Source: Dehalococcoidia bacterium (lineage in GTDB: Bacteria; Chloroflexota; Dehalococcoidia; SM23-28-2). Taken from it: a DNA stretch of 10,953 bases. Under the pieces are notes generated by a model that was given only the letters and a program-made list of their open reading frames with translations, searched no databases and had not been told where the DNA came from. How positions within the stretch are numbered: position 1 is the stretch's first letter; each line of letters begins with the position of its first letter. The DNA lies in NCBI GenBank assembly GCA_022866185.1, contig JALHUG010000148.1, positions 1 through 10,953 of the forward strand, in the 5' to 3' direction. The position numbers and the translations under genes are program-made. Positions 1 to 6,688 of this stretch are shown piece by piece.

Positions 1-1158
1 CAAGCGGCGGCTGACTCGCACCAGCTTGTTGATCGTCTCCACCATGTGCACAGGAATGCGGATGGTGCGCGCCTGGTCGGCGATAGCGCGGGTGATGGCC
101 TGACGGATCCACCAGGTAGCGTAGGTGCTGAACTTGTAGCCCTTGCGGTAGTCAAACTTCTCCACCGCCCGGATGAGGCCGATGTTGCCCTCCTGGATGA
201 GGTCCAGCAGGGACATGCCCCGCCCGATGTACTTCTTGGCTACGCTGACCACCAGTCTGAGGTTGGCCTCGGTCAGGCGCTTCTCTCCCCTGAAACCATC
301 CTCCTTGACCTTCAGGAAATGGCTGCGGAAGCGATCCTCATAGTGAGACAGCTTCTCGGTCAGGTCACTCTTGGGCGGCAGAATAGCCTTCTCACTGCCG
401 CCAGCCACCATGGCCAGGGCCACCAGCTCTGGCGTGAGAATGTGAGTGACGATGGACAGACGAACCAGCGAGCGCTCTGCCTCTGCATGGTCCATGGAAA
501 GGCTCTCCGGCACGAGGGCAGCCAGCCCTTGGTCGATCTCCCCGTCCACGGCCTGGCGAAAGGCGGGTTCGCCGATGAGACGAGCCAGGGGGAGCCCCTT
601 GAGACCCAGGGCCTTGGCCACCACATCTCTGACCGGCGACAGACGGTGCACCTCCCCCAGGAGAACGCTCATAACCTCCGCCGCCGTGGGCGGCTGGCCG
701 TTGATCTCCTGCCAGTTCTTCTCCAGGCGCTGAATATGCTTGCCATCCTCCATTTGACGGGCGAGTCGCTTCTCATCCTGGGCGGTGAGAAGATGCACCT
801 TGCCGATCTCGCGGAGATACATCCGCACAGGGTCGTCGATGCCTTCCTGCTCCCCCAGCTCGAGGTCAACCTCGACTCCCTCCTTATCCTTCAGCTTGGC
901 CACCATCCCAGTCTCTGGCCACTCCCTCAGCACCAGCGGTATCTCGTGGGTCAGACGAGGCAAGGGCCCCTCCTTATGTTCCAAAATGTCATCCTCATCC
1001 TCGGTCAACAGACGTTCCACCTTTTCCTCCACGAACTCGTCATCCGTTTCCGATTCGCTAGTGTCCTCGGAGAGGTCATCAGCGGCGTCGTGGCCCGCGC
1101 GCTTCCGGCGAAACAGAAAATCCTGAAATCGATCTCCCTTCTCGAAGAGATCAGCCAT
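1..1158 (-). CDS. rpoD: RNA polymerase primary sigma factor RpoD/SigA (3' end outside window)
   Basis: This is the main sigma factor, which directs RNA polymerase to housekeeping promoters. I translated 386 residues by hand; the frame is still open at base 1, so regions 3 (most) and 4 are missing. The N-terminus is acidic (about residues 25-65, many D/E). Region 1.2 lies at about 107-139 (DDPVRMYLREIGKVHLL). Region 2 lies at about 295-370, with LTEANLRLVVSVAKKY, GLIRAVEKFDYRKGYKFSTY (the core-binding and -10 recognition helices) and ATWWIRQAITRAIADQAR. Region 3 begins at HMVETINKL. A spacer of about 150 residues separates regions 1.2 and 2; I recall similar spacers in Chloroflexota RpoD. The ATG at 1158 lies inside the end of dnaG (8-bp overlap) and is preceded by AGGTGG (1165-1170), 6 nt away, which suggests translational coupling. 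The family call is certain from region 2. Confidence 0.97.
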   Translation of the reverse strand, partial: MADLFEKGDRFQDFLFRRKRAGHDAADDLSEDTSESETDDEFVEEKVERLLTEDEDDILEHKEGPLPRLTHEIPLVLREWPETGMVAKLKDKEGVEVDLELGEQEGIDDPVRMYLREIGKVHLLTAQDEKRLARQMEDGKHIQRLEKNWQEINGQPPTAAEVMSVLLGEVHRLSPVRDVVAKALGLKGLPLARLIGEPAFRQAVDGEIDQGLAALVPESLSMDHAEAERSLVRLSIVTHILTPELVALAMVAGGSEKAILPPKSDLTEKLSHYEDRFRSHFLKVKEDGFRGEKRLTEANLRLVVSVAKKYIGRGMSLLDLIQEGNIGLIRAVEKFDYRKGYKFSTYATWWIRQAITRAIADQARTIRIPVHMVETINKLVRVSRRL

Positions 1159-3055
1159 TCACTTCCACCTGCGGGCCATTGTCCGCGAACTCCTCCTCCT
1201 CATCTATCTCTATTTTACTACTTCGATGCAGTTGTATGCCTATTTCCGTATCCCTCCGGAGCAGGGTGGCTGTCTGTACCACCTCTCCCGACTCAATCTC
1301 CTCGGGCGGCGAGCCCGATCGCCAGGCCTGAGCGGCCGCCGCCAGCTCGTCGACGCCGGTCGGGCCGCTTTCGGCCTCGCGAGCGGCCAGAGCAGCACTG
1401 CTAGCTTGCTTTATCGCCTCCAGGTCTCGCTGCTCCAAGCGACGCAGACAATCGTGCAGGGCGGCCTTCGCCTTCTGCTCGCCGAAGGGCGGGACATTCA
1501 TCGCCGCTATCCGCTGGAGGTGCTCTTCCAGCTCCACGGCAATGGTCTGGCGCATCTCCTCCACATCGGGGCACTCCTGCCAGGCCTGCAGTAGCTGGCG
1601 ATTCTCGCTGTGCCAGAAAGCGTCCGGCGATAGGGCCAGACCGTCCTCCCGCAGCTCGGGGTAGCGCAGGAGGAGAGCAAGGCAGTACTCCTCCCGCATG
1701 TCGCGCAGAGGCCTCGCCCCCGCCACGGCCTCCCCCTGGGCAGTTGCCTCCCTGCCACGACTCTGCTTGCGGCCGCGGCGAACGAGCATCTGGTGCAGGG
1801 CTTCTTCCCGCACCCCAGCCAGGCGGGCCAGCCGCTGCAAGTAATGGGCCTGCACAATCCTATCGCTGATGGCCGCCAGCAGCGGCAGCAGCTCATCCAC
1901 CGCCTGCGAGCGCTGCCGCGGCTGAGAGAGGTCGAGGGCGGAGCTCACCGCCTCGAACTTGTAGTCCAGCAGCGGCTGGGCGCCTGCCAGCAGGGCTGAC
2001 CAGGCCTCCGGATCGCTTCGAATCACCTGGTCAGGATCGCGGCCCTCGGGCAGAATGAGCACCCGGATGTCCCGCTCCAGTAGGTCCTGGTATTCCACCG
2101 CCCGCAGTGTTGCCTCCTGACCAGCGCTATCAGCGTCCAGGGCCAGAACGACATCACGGCTGAAACGCTTCAGGAGGCGCACCTGGCGCTCGCCGAGGGC
2201 TGTCCCCATGGAGGCCACCACATTCGCGAAGCCGTGCTGATGGGCGGTGATGGCGTCCATATATCCCTCCACAATCACCGCCAAACCCTCGCGCCGGATG
2301 TGCTCCTTCGCCTTGTCCAGGGCGTACAGGAGGCTGCCTTTGTCGAAGATGGCCGTCTGGGACGTGTTTAGATACTTGGGCTGAGCCTCCTCCTCCCCCT
2401 CGCTGGGCAGCGAGCGGCCGCCGAAGCCCACCACTCGCCCGCGCATGTCGGTGATCGGGAACATGATGCGCTGACGAAACAGGTCGCGCAGCCCCCGCTC
2501 GCCCTCGACGGCCAGGCCGGCCGCCACCAGCTCCTCACCGCCGTAGCCATGCCCCCGGAGGTCCTGGCAGAGGCTATCCCACCCGCTCGGGCTGTAGCCA
2601 AGCTGAAAGTCCTGGATGCTCTTCATCTCCAGGCCACGCTCCTCCAGGTATCGCCTCGCCCTCTGTCCCCCCCGACCTGTCGGGGTGGACACTAGAGTCC
2701 GATGATAGAAGCGAGCAGCGGCCTCATTGGCCTCGCGCAGCCTATCCTTTGCGGCTTCCTCCTCCGGTCGCCGCTCCACCAGCGTCACGCCCGCCCGCTC
2801 GGCCAATAGGCGCAGGGCCTCGCCGAACTCCAGGTTCTCCTTCTTCATCACGAAGGAGAAGATGTCACCGCCGGTGCCGCACGCGCCGAAGCAGTGCCAG
2901 CTCTGCCTCTCCGGCGAGACGAAGAAAGACGGCGCGCGCTCGCTGTGGAAGGGGCAGATGGCCTTGTAGTTGCGGCCCGCCTTCTGGAGCTGGACATACT
3001 GGCCCACGACGTCCACTATGTCCAGCCGCTGCTTCACCTCATCGACGGCGCCCAT
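1151..3055 (-). CDS. dnaG: DNA primase DnaG
   Basis: The primase makes the RNA primers for chromosome replication. It has 634 residues, a usual length. The N-terminal CHC2-type zinc-binding domain has C34, H37, C55 and C59 (CPFH, then CFGACGTGGD), so the last pair is spaced C-x3-C rather than the C-x2-C of E. coli. The catalytic core follows with DLFRQRIMFPITDMRGRVVG (191-210), PKYLNTSQTAIFDKG (226-240), and a Toprim domain with VEGYMDA (262-268) and LALDADSAGQ (304-313), which supply the acidic metal-binding residues. Residues from about 450 match the position of the helicase-binding C-terminal domain but are poorly conserved. The tail (about 615-634) is acidic. The ATG at 3055 places the first residues (VDEVKQRLDIVDVVGQYVQL) as in other DnaG proteins. 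No strong Shine-Dalgarno is visible. The stop overlaps the rpoD start. Confidence 0.97.
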   Translation of the reverse strand: MGAVDEVKQRLDIVDVVGQYVQLQKAGRNYKAICPFHSERAPSFFVSPERQSWHCFGACGTGGDIFSFVMKKENLEFGEALRLLAERAGVTLVERRPEEEAAKDRLREANEAAARFYHRTLVSTPTGRGGQRARRYLEERGLEMKSIQDFQLGYSPSGWDSLCQDLRGHGYGGEELVAAGLAVEGERGLRDLFRQRIMFPITDMRGRVVGFGGRSLPSEGEEEAQPKYLNTSQTAIFDKGSLLYALDKAKEHIRREGLAVIVEGYMDAITAHQHGFANVVASMGTALGERQVRLLKRFSRDVVLALDADSAGQEATLRAVEYQDLLERDIRVLILPEGRDPDQVIRSDPEAWSALLAGAQPLLDYKFEAVSSALDLSQPRQRSQAVDELLPLLAAISDRIVQAHYLQRLARLAGVREEALHQMLVRRGRKQSRGREATAQGEAVAGARPLRDMREEYCLALLLRYPELREDGLALSPDAFWHSENRQLLQAWQECPDVEEMRQTIAVELEEHLQRIAAMNVPPFGEQKAKAALHDCLRRLEQRDLEAIKQASSAALAAREAESGPTGVDELAAAAQAWRSGSPPEEIESGEVVQTATLLRRDTEIGIQLHRSSKIEIDEEEEFADNGPQVEVNG

Positions 3056-3087
3056 AACATAACCAACCGAACAAATGATCAGGCATG

Positions 3088-3116
3088 ATTATACACCAGG
3101 GGCTGCCCCACCAAAA
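3088..3116 (-). promoter_or_regulatory. Candidate sigma-70 promoter for dnaG-rpoD
   Basis: On the minus strand a perfect TATAAT lies at 3093-3088, about 32 nt upstream of the dnaG ATG. The -35 region is poor: TTTTGG at 17-bp spacing, or TTGGTG at 15 bp. A transcript from here would have a leader of roughly 25 nt. It fits a separate promoter for dnaG-rpoD downstream of dgt, but the weak -35 keeps this tentative. Confidence 0.45.
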
Positions 3117-3182
3117 TATAGAACCGCTCCTGCTGCCAAAAGTTACGGACAAATGCTGCCGCCACCCCCCAAAACAACGCGC

Positions 3183-3199
3183 CTCCTCTATGCGAGGAG
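3183..3199 (-). terminator. Weak candidate terminator hairpin downstream of dgt
   Basis: CTCCTC and GAGGAG form a perfect 6-bp stem around a 5-nt loop. On the minus strand the stem is followed by GCGCGTTGTTTTGG, which has only a short T-rich stretch set several bases away. It lies about 170 nt after the dgt stop and upstream of the dnaG promoter, so it could end the dgt transcript. It may be only part of the adjacent repeat. Confidence 0.25.
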
Positions 3200-3365
3200 T
3201 CGAAGCAGTTTCAAGAATGGCTTGCCACCCTCGCCTGTCCTCCGAAGGCGGATGCGCCTCCGCCGAAGGCGGACGTCCTCTGGCGTCCGGCGCAAAGGCG
3301 GGGGCATGGATGCCGCCCCGTTTACGGGGCGGTGTGGAGAGAATTCTGAAATGGCTTCTAGACTC
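3197..3365. repeat. Hairpin-rich intergenic element with imperfect inverted ends (MITE-like)
   Basis: The ends are related as an imperfect inverted repeat. The left end (3197-3219) reads GAGTC-GAAGCAGTTTCAAGAAT. The right end (3365-3341, complement) reads GAGTC-TA-GAAGCCATTTCAGAAT. Between them are an 11-bp direct repeat CCGAAGGCGGA (3242-3252 and 3263-3273) and several hairpins: GGCGGA/TCCGCC (3247-3264), GGACG/CGTCC (3271-3288), GGCAT/ATGCC (3303-3314), and a perfect 8-bp stem CCGCCCCG-TTTA-CGGGGCGG (3313-3332). No transposase gene and no obvious target-site duplication were found. The right end lies 5 bp beyond the dgt stop codon. It fills most of the 314-bp gap between dgt and dnaG and could be a MITE, a REP-like element or a structured 3' UTR. 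Confidence 0.45.
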
Positions 3366-3369
3366 GCCT

Positions 3370-4425
3370 TCACGGCCCCTGTTCCCTGAACCCCAGGCGG
3401 GCGGCCGTATTCAGGGCGAACAGGTCGGTCATGCCGGCGACATAGTCGGCTGCCTGGCGCCAGGGCGGGTCCGAGGCGATCAGGAAGTCGCTATCGATCT
3501 CCCCCGGCCGCTCCACATAATACTCGAACAGGAACCGCACCACTCGCTTGGCCCGCTCCATCTCTCCCTGCCGGTCCTCCCACAGGTAGACCCGCTGGAA
3601 GAGGAACTCCCGCAGCGCGTTGGCCGCTTTCTGGACGGATGGCCCCATGCCGATGCGCGGCGGGGCTTCGCTCGCCACCAGGCCCGTCGCCGCCCACGAG
3701 TGGTCAACGATGTCGGTCACCAGGGCATCGATGCGCTGGGAGTGGCCGCGCCCCAGCGCCTCGCTCACCCCAGCCGGAAGCTCGTCTTCGGTCAGGATGC
3801 CCGCCCGCACGGCATCGGCGATGTCGTGGTTGATGTAGGCTACGGCGTCGGCCAGCCGCACGACCTGCCCCTCCAGGGTAGCCGGCAGGCCGAGGGTCTC
3901 GGCCAGGATGTCCTTCCGCCCCTTCGAGCTGTTGACGATGCCGTCGCGCACCTCCCACGTGAGGTTGAGGCCGCGGCCGCCGTTCTCCAGGCGCTCCACC
4001 ACCCGCAGGCTCTGCTCGGCGTGGCGGAAGCCCTGGGGCAGAAGCTCGGCTAGGGCCTCCTCGCCGGCGTGGCCGAAGGGCGGATGGCCCAGGTCGTGGC
4101 CCAGGGCGATGGCCTCCGCCAGGTCCTCGTTCAGGTTCAGGGCACGGGCGATCGTGCGGGCGACCTGGGCCACCTCCAGGGTGTGAGTGAGGCGGGTGAC
4201 GAAGTGGTCGCCCACGGGGGCGATGAACACCTGCGTTTTGTGCTTCAGACGGCGGAAGGCCTTGCAGTGGATGATGCGGTCGCGGTCGCGCTGGAACTCC
4301 GTGCGCAGCGGCGACGGCTCCTCCGGCCGCTCCCGCCCGCGCGACTGGTAGCTCCGGGCAGCGAACGGCGACAGGAGCCGCTCCCGCTCCTCGAGACGCT
4401 GGCGTACATCAGCCTCATGGCTCAT
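3370..4425 (-). CDS. dgt: dGTPase-like deoxynucleoside triphosphate triphosphohydrolase (HD superfamily)
   Basis: This family hydrolyses dNTPs to the deoxynucleoside and triphosphate, and so helps control the dNTP pool. The HD-type metal site is complete. Counting from the GTG codon just upstream, H82 lies in THTLEVAQVART, H111-D112 in GHDLGHPPFGHAGE, and D194 in RLADAVAYINHD. The upstream signature RDRIIHCKAFRRLKHKTQV (50-68) is typical of Dgt proteins. The length of about 351 residues fits the dGTPase-like subfamily. Two adjacent starts exist, GTG at 4428 and ATG at 4425. I chose the ATG, although AGGA (4436-4439) is 7 nt from the GTG and 10 nt from the ATG. The gene begins about 38 nt after the stop of the secreted-protein gene upstream and has no promoter of its own that I could see. 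It may therefore be read from that gene's promoter. It lies upstream of dnaG, as dgt does in several bacteria. Confidence 0.93.
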   Translation of the reverse strand: MSHEADVRQRLEERERLLSPFAARSYQSRGRERPEEPSPLRTEFQRDRDRIIHCKAFRRLKHKTQVFIAPVGDHFVTRLTHTLEVAQVARTIARALNLNEDLAEAIALGHDLGHPPFGHAGEEALAELLPQGFRHAEQSLRVVERLENGGRGLNLTWEVRDGIVNSSKGRKDILAETLGLPATLEGQVVRLADAVAYINHDIADAVRAGILTEDELPAGVSEALGRGHSQRIDALVTDIVDHSWAATGLVASEAPPRIGMGPSVQKAANALREFLFQRVYLWEDRQGEMERAKRVVRFLFEYYVERPGEIDSDFLIASDPPWRQAADYVAGMTDLFALNTAARLGFREQGP

Positions 4426-4463
4426 CACGGGGGCGTCCTACCTGACCGGTAGCGGGCGACCTA

Positions 4464-5567
4464 TCATGACCCGTGTGGCGTAGCTGTCGGCGTCGGGCTC
4501 GGCGTCGGTGTGGGTGTGCGTGTCGCCGTCGCTGTGGGCATAGCCGTCGGCGTGGGCACCGGTGCGCCGATTCTCCCCAGCGCTAGCACGCCCTGATTGC
4601 CGTCCAGCGTCAGCAGCTTGGTGGCCTCCGGCCGACCCTTGAAGTAGCCCAGCCACCCGCCCGTTTGCGGGTCGAGGGCGTAGGCCACGTCCACCGTCCC
4701 TGCCCCGCAGGTGGCCAGCGCCTCGCCCGTCTCCGTGCCGTCCGGCCCGTCCCAGACCGATATCGCCCACCTGCCCGGCTGGGGGCAGTTGTGCATCTGG
4801 CCTGGTCCGGATGGCACCGCCGTCGGCGACGCCGAGGGTATGGTGGCCGTCCACGTCAAAGGCCCTGCGTCGCATGGCGGAACCAGGTCGGCCTGGGGTT
4901 GATGTACCGTCAGCTCGCCTGTTGCCCGCGATTGCGTCTCGAAGTGCCCCGACATGTCGAACAGCTTGTGGACAATGGCGAAGCTGTTGTCCACGATGTC
5001 CTTGCCCACGGTGGACGGGCCGAGACTCGAGCTGTTGAGGCTATCGCAGGTCTCCCCTCCGGGCTGTTTGCCGCTGACCGTGTATGTGACCTTCTTTATG
5101 CTTAGCCCGTCGGCACTCACCTCGAACTCGATGGTCAGGCCCTGCGACGTCGTGCCCACATAGGTGGCGCCAGGCATGGCCAGCGACCCTGACGTGGTCG
5201 TCGGCGTGGGCGGCGGTGCGCCGATCGCCCCCAGGGCCAGCACCCCATGCTTGCCGTCCAGCGTGAGCAGCTTGGTGGCCTCCGGCCGACCCTTGAAGTA
5301 GCCCAGCCACCCGCCCGTTTGCGGGTCGAGGGCGTAGGCCACCTCCACCGCGTCCGTCCCGCACGCCGCCAGCGCCTCGCCGGTCTCCGTGCCGTCCGCG
5401 CCGTCCCAGACCGATATCGCCCACTTGCCCGGCTGAGGGCAGTTGTGCATCGAGCCCGACTGCGCCTCCGACGAGACCGCCGCCAGGGCCCACGCTGCCA
5501 GGACGACGGCTACCACCAAAGCGCAGCCCGCACAAGAAAAAGCGAATCCCTGCCGAAACCGCGGCAT
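4464..5567 (-). CDS. Secreted protein with two copies of an unrecognised two-Cys domain (paralogue A)
   Basis: I do not recognise a family. The protein has 367 residues. A Sec signal peptide occupies about 1-35 (RFRQ, a hydrophobic stretch to about 30, likely cut after SSEA). A domain of about 77 residues occurs twice, at 40-116 and 258-336, each starting MHNCPQPG(K/R)WAISVWDG and holding two Cys (C43/C69 and C261/C287) that could pair outside the cell. Between them, 129-245 is a beta-rich module starting ATYVGTTSQGLTIEFEVS and ending PPCDAGPLTWTATIPS, with two more Cys (174, 232). Pro/Thr/Ser-rich linkers join the parts and form the tail (337-367). The start MPRF is fixed by a strong Shine-Dalgarno, AAGGAGGTG (5573-5581), 5 nt upstream; the frame stays open further upstream but overlaps the promoter. 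No C-terminal anchor or lipobox at the cleavage site is visible. A role at the cell surface is inferred only from secretion. Confidence 0.85.
   Translation of the reverse strand: MPRFRQGFAFSCAGCALVVAVVLAAWALAAVSSEAQSGSMHNCPQPGKWAISVWDGADGTETGEALAACGTDAVEVAYALDPQTGGWLGYFKGRPEATKLLTLDGKHGVLALGAIGAPPPTPTTTSGSLAMPGATYVGTTSQGLTIEFEVSADGLSIKKVTYTVSGKQPGGETCDSLNSSSLGPSTVGKDIVDNSFAIVHKLFDMSGHFETQSRATGELTVHQPQADLVPPCDAGPLTWTATIPSASPTAVPSGPGQMHNCPQPGRWAISVWDGPDGTETGEALATCGAGTVDVAYALDPQTGGWLGYFKGRPEATKLLTLDGNQGVLALGRIGAPVPTPTAMPTATATRTPTPTPSPTPTATPHGS
4597..4696 (-). repeat. Internal coding repeat, copy 2 of the two-Cys domain
   Basis: This 100-base stretch matches 5251-5350 with only two mismatches by eye, in the same orientation. 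It encodes the second half of the two-Cys domain (about VDVAYALDPQTGGWLGYFKG onward). The flanking domain sequence is less alike. Such local identity suggests a recent duplication or gene conversion. Confidence 0.9.
5251..5350 (-). repeat. Internal coding repeat, copy 1 of the two-Cys domain
   Basis: Partner of 4597-4696, with 98 of 100 bases identical by eye and a 654-bp offset. It lies in the first two-Cys domain of paralogue A. Homologous exchange between the copies would delete the middle module. Confidence 0.9.
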
Positions 5568-5572
5568 AAAAG

Positions 5573-5638
5573 CACCTCCTTCGGATGCGAATAACAGGCC
5601 AACGCTGTCATTCAACACCAAGCGACAGCGCCTGTCAA
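5573..5638 (-). promoter_or_regulatory. Promoter and leader of paralogue A
   Basis: On the minus strand a perfect -35 TTGACA (5638-5633) is followed by a 17-bp spacer and the -10 TTGAAT (5615-5610, 4 of 6 consensus). A start near 5603 gives a leader of about 36 nt with AAGGAGGTG (5581-5573) close to the ATG. The spacer contains a short dyad, GACAG-GCG-CTGTC (starting within the -35), and a further ACAG...CTGT dyad follows the -10. Either could bind a regulator, but this is unproven. Almost the same sequence precedes paralogue B. Confidence 0.75.
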
Positions 5639-5669
5639 TCAGGCGCACCGTCTGGCAGCGGTCCTACAA

Positions 5670-5842
5670 TCACCCGTGTGGCGTAGGCGCCGGCGCGAGC
5701 GTGGGCGTCGGAACAGCCGCACCGCCAAGGGTGATCACCGCCTGCACATTGTCCAGCGGAGCAGGTCGCTAGTCTCTGGTCGGCCCTGAAGGTAGCGCAC
5801 CCATCCCTGAGTGCTCGGGTCGAGGCAGTAGGCAGCGGCTGC
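5670..5842 (-). pseudogene. Decayed second two-Cys domain and Pro-Thr tail of paralogue B
   Basis: Immediately after the stop of paralogue B (TAG at 5854-5852, then an in-frame TGA at 5845-5843) the same frame encodes AAAAYCLDPSTQGWVRYLQG and RPETSDLL, clearly related to the second half of the two-Cys domain (paralogue B: AAAYYVDPQTQGWSYWFAG). One base is missing near 5757. Past this point the next frame gives LDNVQAVITLGGAAVPTP and a tail ending PTPHG and a stop. This tail and about 25 bases beyond it match the end of paralogue A. The first half of the domain, with its MHNCPQPG start, is deleted. So paralogue B probably once had the same two-domain layout as A. Confidence 0.8.
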
Positions 5843-5851
5843 TCATCGCGG

Positions 5852-6553
5852 CTACACGACTCTGGTCCCCGTCCATTCGGTCCAGTCCTCCGAGGAGTTG
5901 ACCCTCCAGCCGCCAACAAATGAATTCCCATCCGGAGACAAGGTGAATTCAAATTCCCCTGCATCTCCTTCACCTTCGTGCCAAGTTCCTATGAGTTTAT
6001 TTCCTTGAACTGTGCCCTCTATCGTCCCCTGATCGACTTCATAGGTGCCGGTTACGCTGCCATCACTTTGACTTAGCTGCATGTTACCGTAGGTAGTGTC
6101 CCACGTTCCCGTCCAGGTGCCACCGGGCATCACTGTGGGCGTCAGCGTTGGCATCACTGTAGGCGTCGGCGTTGGCAGCGTGGGGGTTACCGTGGGCGTC
6201 GGAACAGCTGCACTACCCAGGGCTATGACCCCCTGCATATTGTCCAGCGTCGTCAGCGTAGTCATCTCTGGTCGCCCGGCGAACCAGTAAGACCAGCCCT
6301 GCGTTTGCGGGTCTACGTAGTAAGCGGCGGCCACCGGCACAGCCCCGCAGGTGGCCAGTGCCTGGCCGGTCTCCGTGCCGTCCGGCCCGCCCCAGACAGC
6401 TATCGACCACCTGCCCGCCTGCGGGCAGTTGTGCATCGAGCCCGACTGCGCCTCCGACGAGCCCGTCGCCAGGGCCCAGGCCGAGAGGACGACGGCTGCT
6501 ACCAAAGCGCAGCCCACACAAGAAAAAGCGAACCGCTGCCGAAACCGCGGCAT
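5852..6553 (-). CDS. Secreted protein with one two-Cys domain and a different beta-rich module (paralogue B)
   Basis: The protein has 233 residues and no family that I recognise. The signal peptide (about 1-35) is nearly identical to that of paralogue A (MPRFRQ, SCVGCALVAAVVLSAWALA, cut near SSEA). A two-Cys domain follows at 40-117 (MHNCPQAGRWSIAVWGG, C43 and C69). Next comes a Pro/Thr/Val linker (about 118-143). The C-terminal module (144-233) is rich in G, W and T (GGTWTGTWDTTYG, VTGTYEVDQGTIEGTVQGN, FEFTLSPDGNSFVGGWRV). It looks like a small beta barrel or sandwich and differs from the module at the same place in A. MPRF is taken as the start because the same Shine-Dalgarno, AAGGAGGTG (6559-6567), precedes it; the longer open frame runs into the promoter. 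The protein ends before its decayed second domain. It is likely extracytoplasmic. Confidence 0.83.
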   Translation of the reverse strand: MPRFRQRFAFSCVGCALVAAVVLSAWALATGSSEAQSGSMHNCPQAGRWSIAVWGGPDGTETGQALATCGAVPVAAAYYVDPQTQGWSYWFAGRPEMTTLTTLDNMQGVIALGSAAVPTPTVTPTLPTPTPTVMPTLTPTVMPGGTWTGTWDTTYGNMQLSQSDGSVTGTYEVDQGTIEGTVQGNKLIGTWHEGEGDAGEFEFTLSPDGNSFVGGWRVNSSEDWTEWTGTRVV

Positions 6554-6558
6554 AAAAG

Positions 6559-6624
6559 CACCTCCTTCGGATGCGAATAACAGGCCAACGCTGTCATTCA
6601 ACAGCAACCGACAGCGCTTGTCAA
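6559..6624 (-). promoter_or_regulatory. Promoter and leader of paralogue B
   Basis: The -35 TTGACA (6624-6619), 17-bp spacer, -10 TTGAAT (6601-6596) and AAGGAGGTG (6567-6559) match the paralogue A promoter, with only a few changes over about 118 bases that also cover the start of the signal peptide. The conservation of both boxes at the same spacing in two copies supports the call. Confidence 0.75.
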
Positions 6625-6688
6625 GGGTATCGCGTCAGAGAAAGCTCAGCGCGGCCCGTAGCTGGCGTCCCCCCCAAACGTAGCTGCA

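Noticed and set aside
46..1404. 452-residue open frame on the plus strand across rpoD
   Set aside because: It is antisense to the clearly conserved rpoD and dnaG frames, has no Shine-Dalgarno or recognisable domain, and is a product of the GC-rich codon pattern.
3188..3373. 61-residue minus-strand frame whose GTG overlaps the dgt stop
   Set aside because: It lies on the hairpin-rich repeat, is dominated by Arg/Pro low complexity, and is best explained by the repeat.
3085..4053. 322-residue plus-strand frame opposite dgt
   Set aside because: Its sequence mirrors dgt codons and no domain is visible; dgt on the other strand has complete catalytic motifs.
4464..4570. Tandem-repeat array at the end of paralogue A
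   Set aside because: It is low-complexity coding for the Pro-Thr-rich tail rather than a separate element.
5568..5648. 27 extra N-terminal residues for paralogue A (and 18 for paralogue B)
   Set aside because: They would be translated from within the -35 to leader region, and the consensus Shine-Dalgarno fits the MPRF start followed by a normal signal peptide.
6120..6205. Possible short tandem repeat array or CRISPR-like pattern
   Set aside because: The GGCGT(C/T)GGCGTTGG-like units are simply the coding sequence of a Pro/Thr/Val linker; there are no equal-length spacers.
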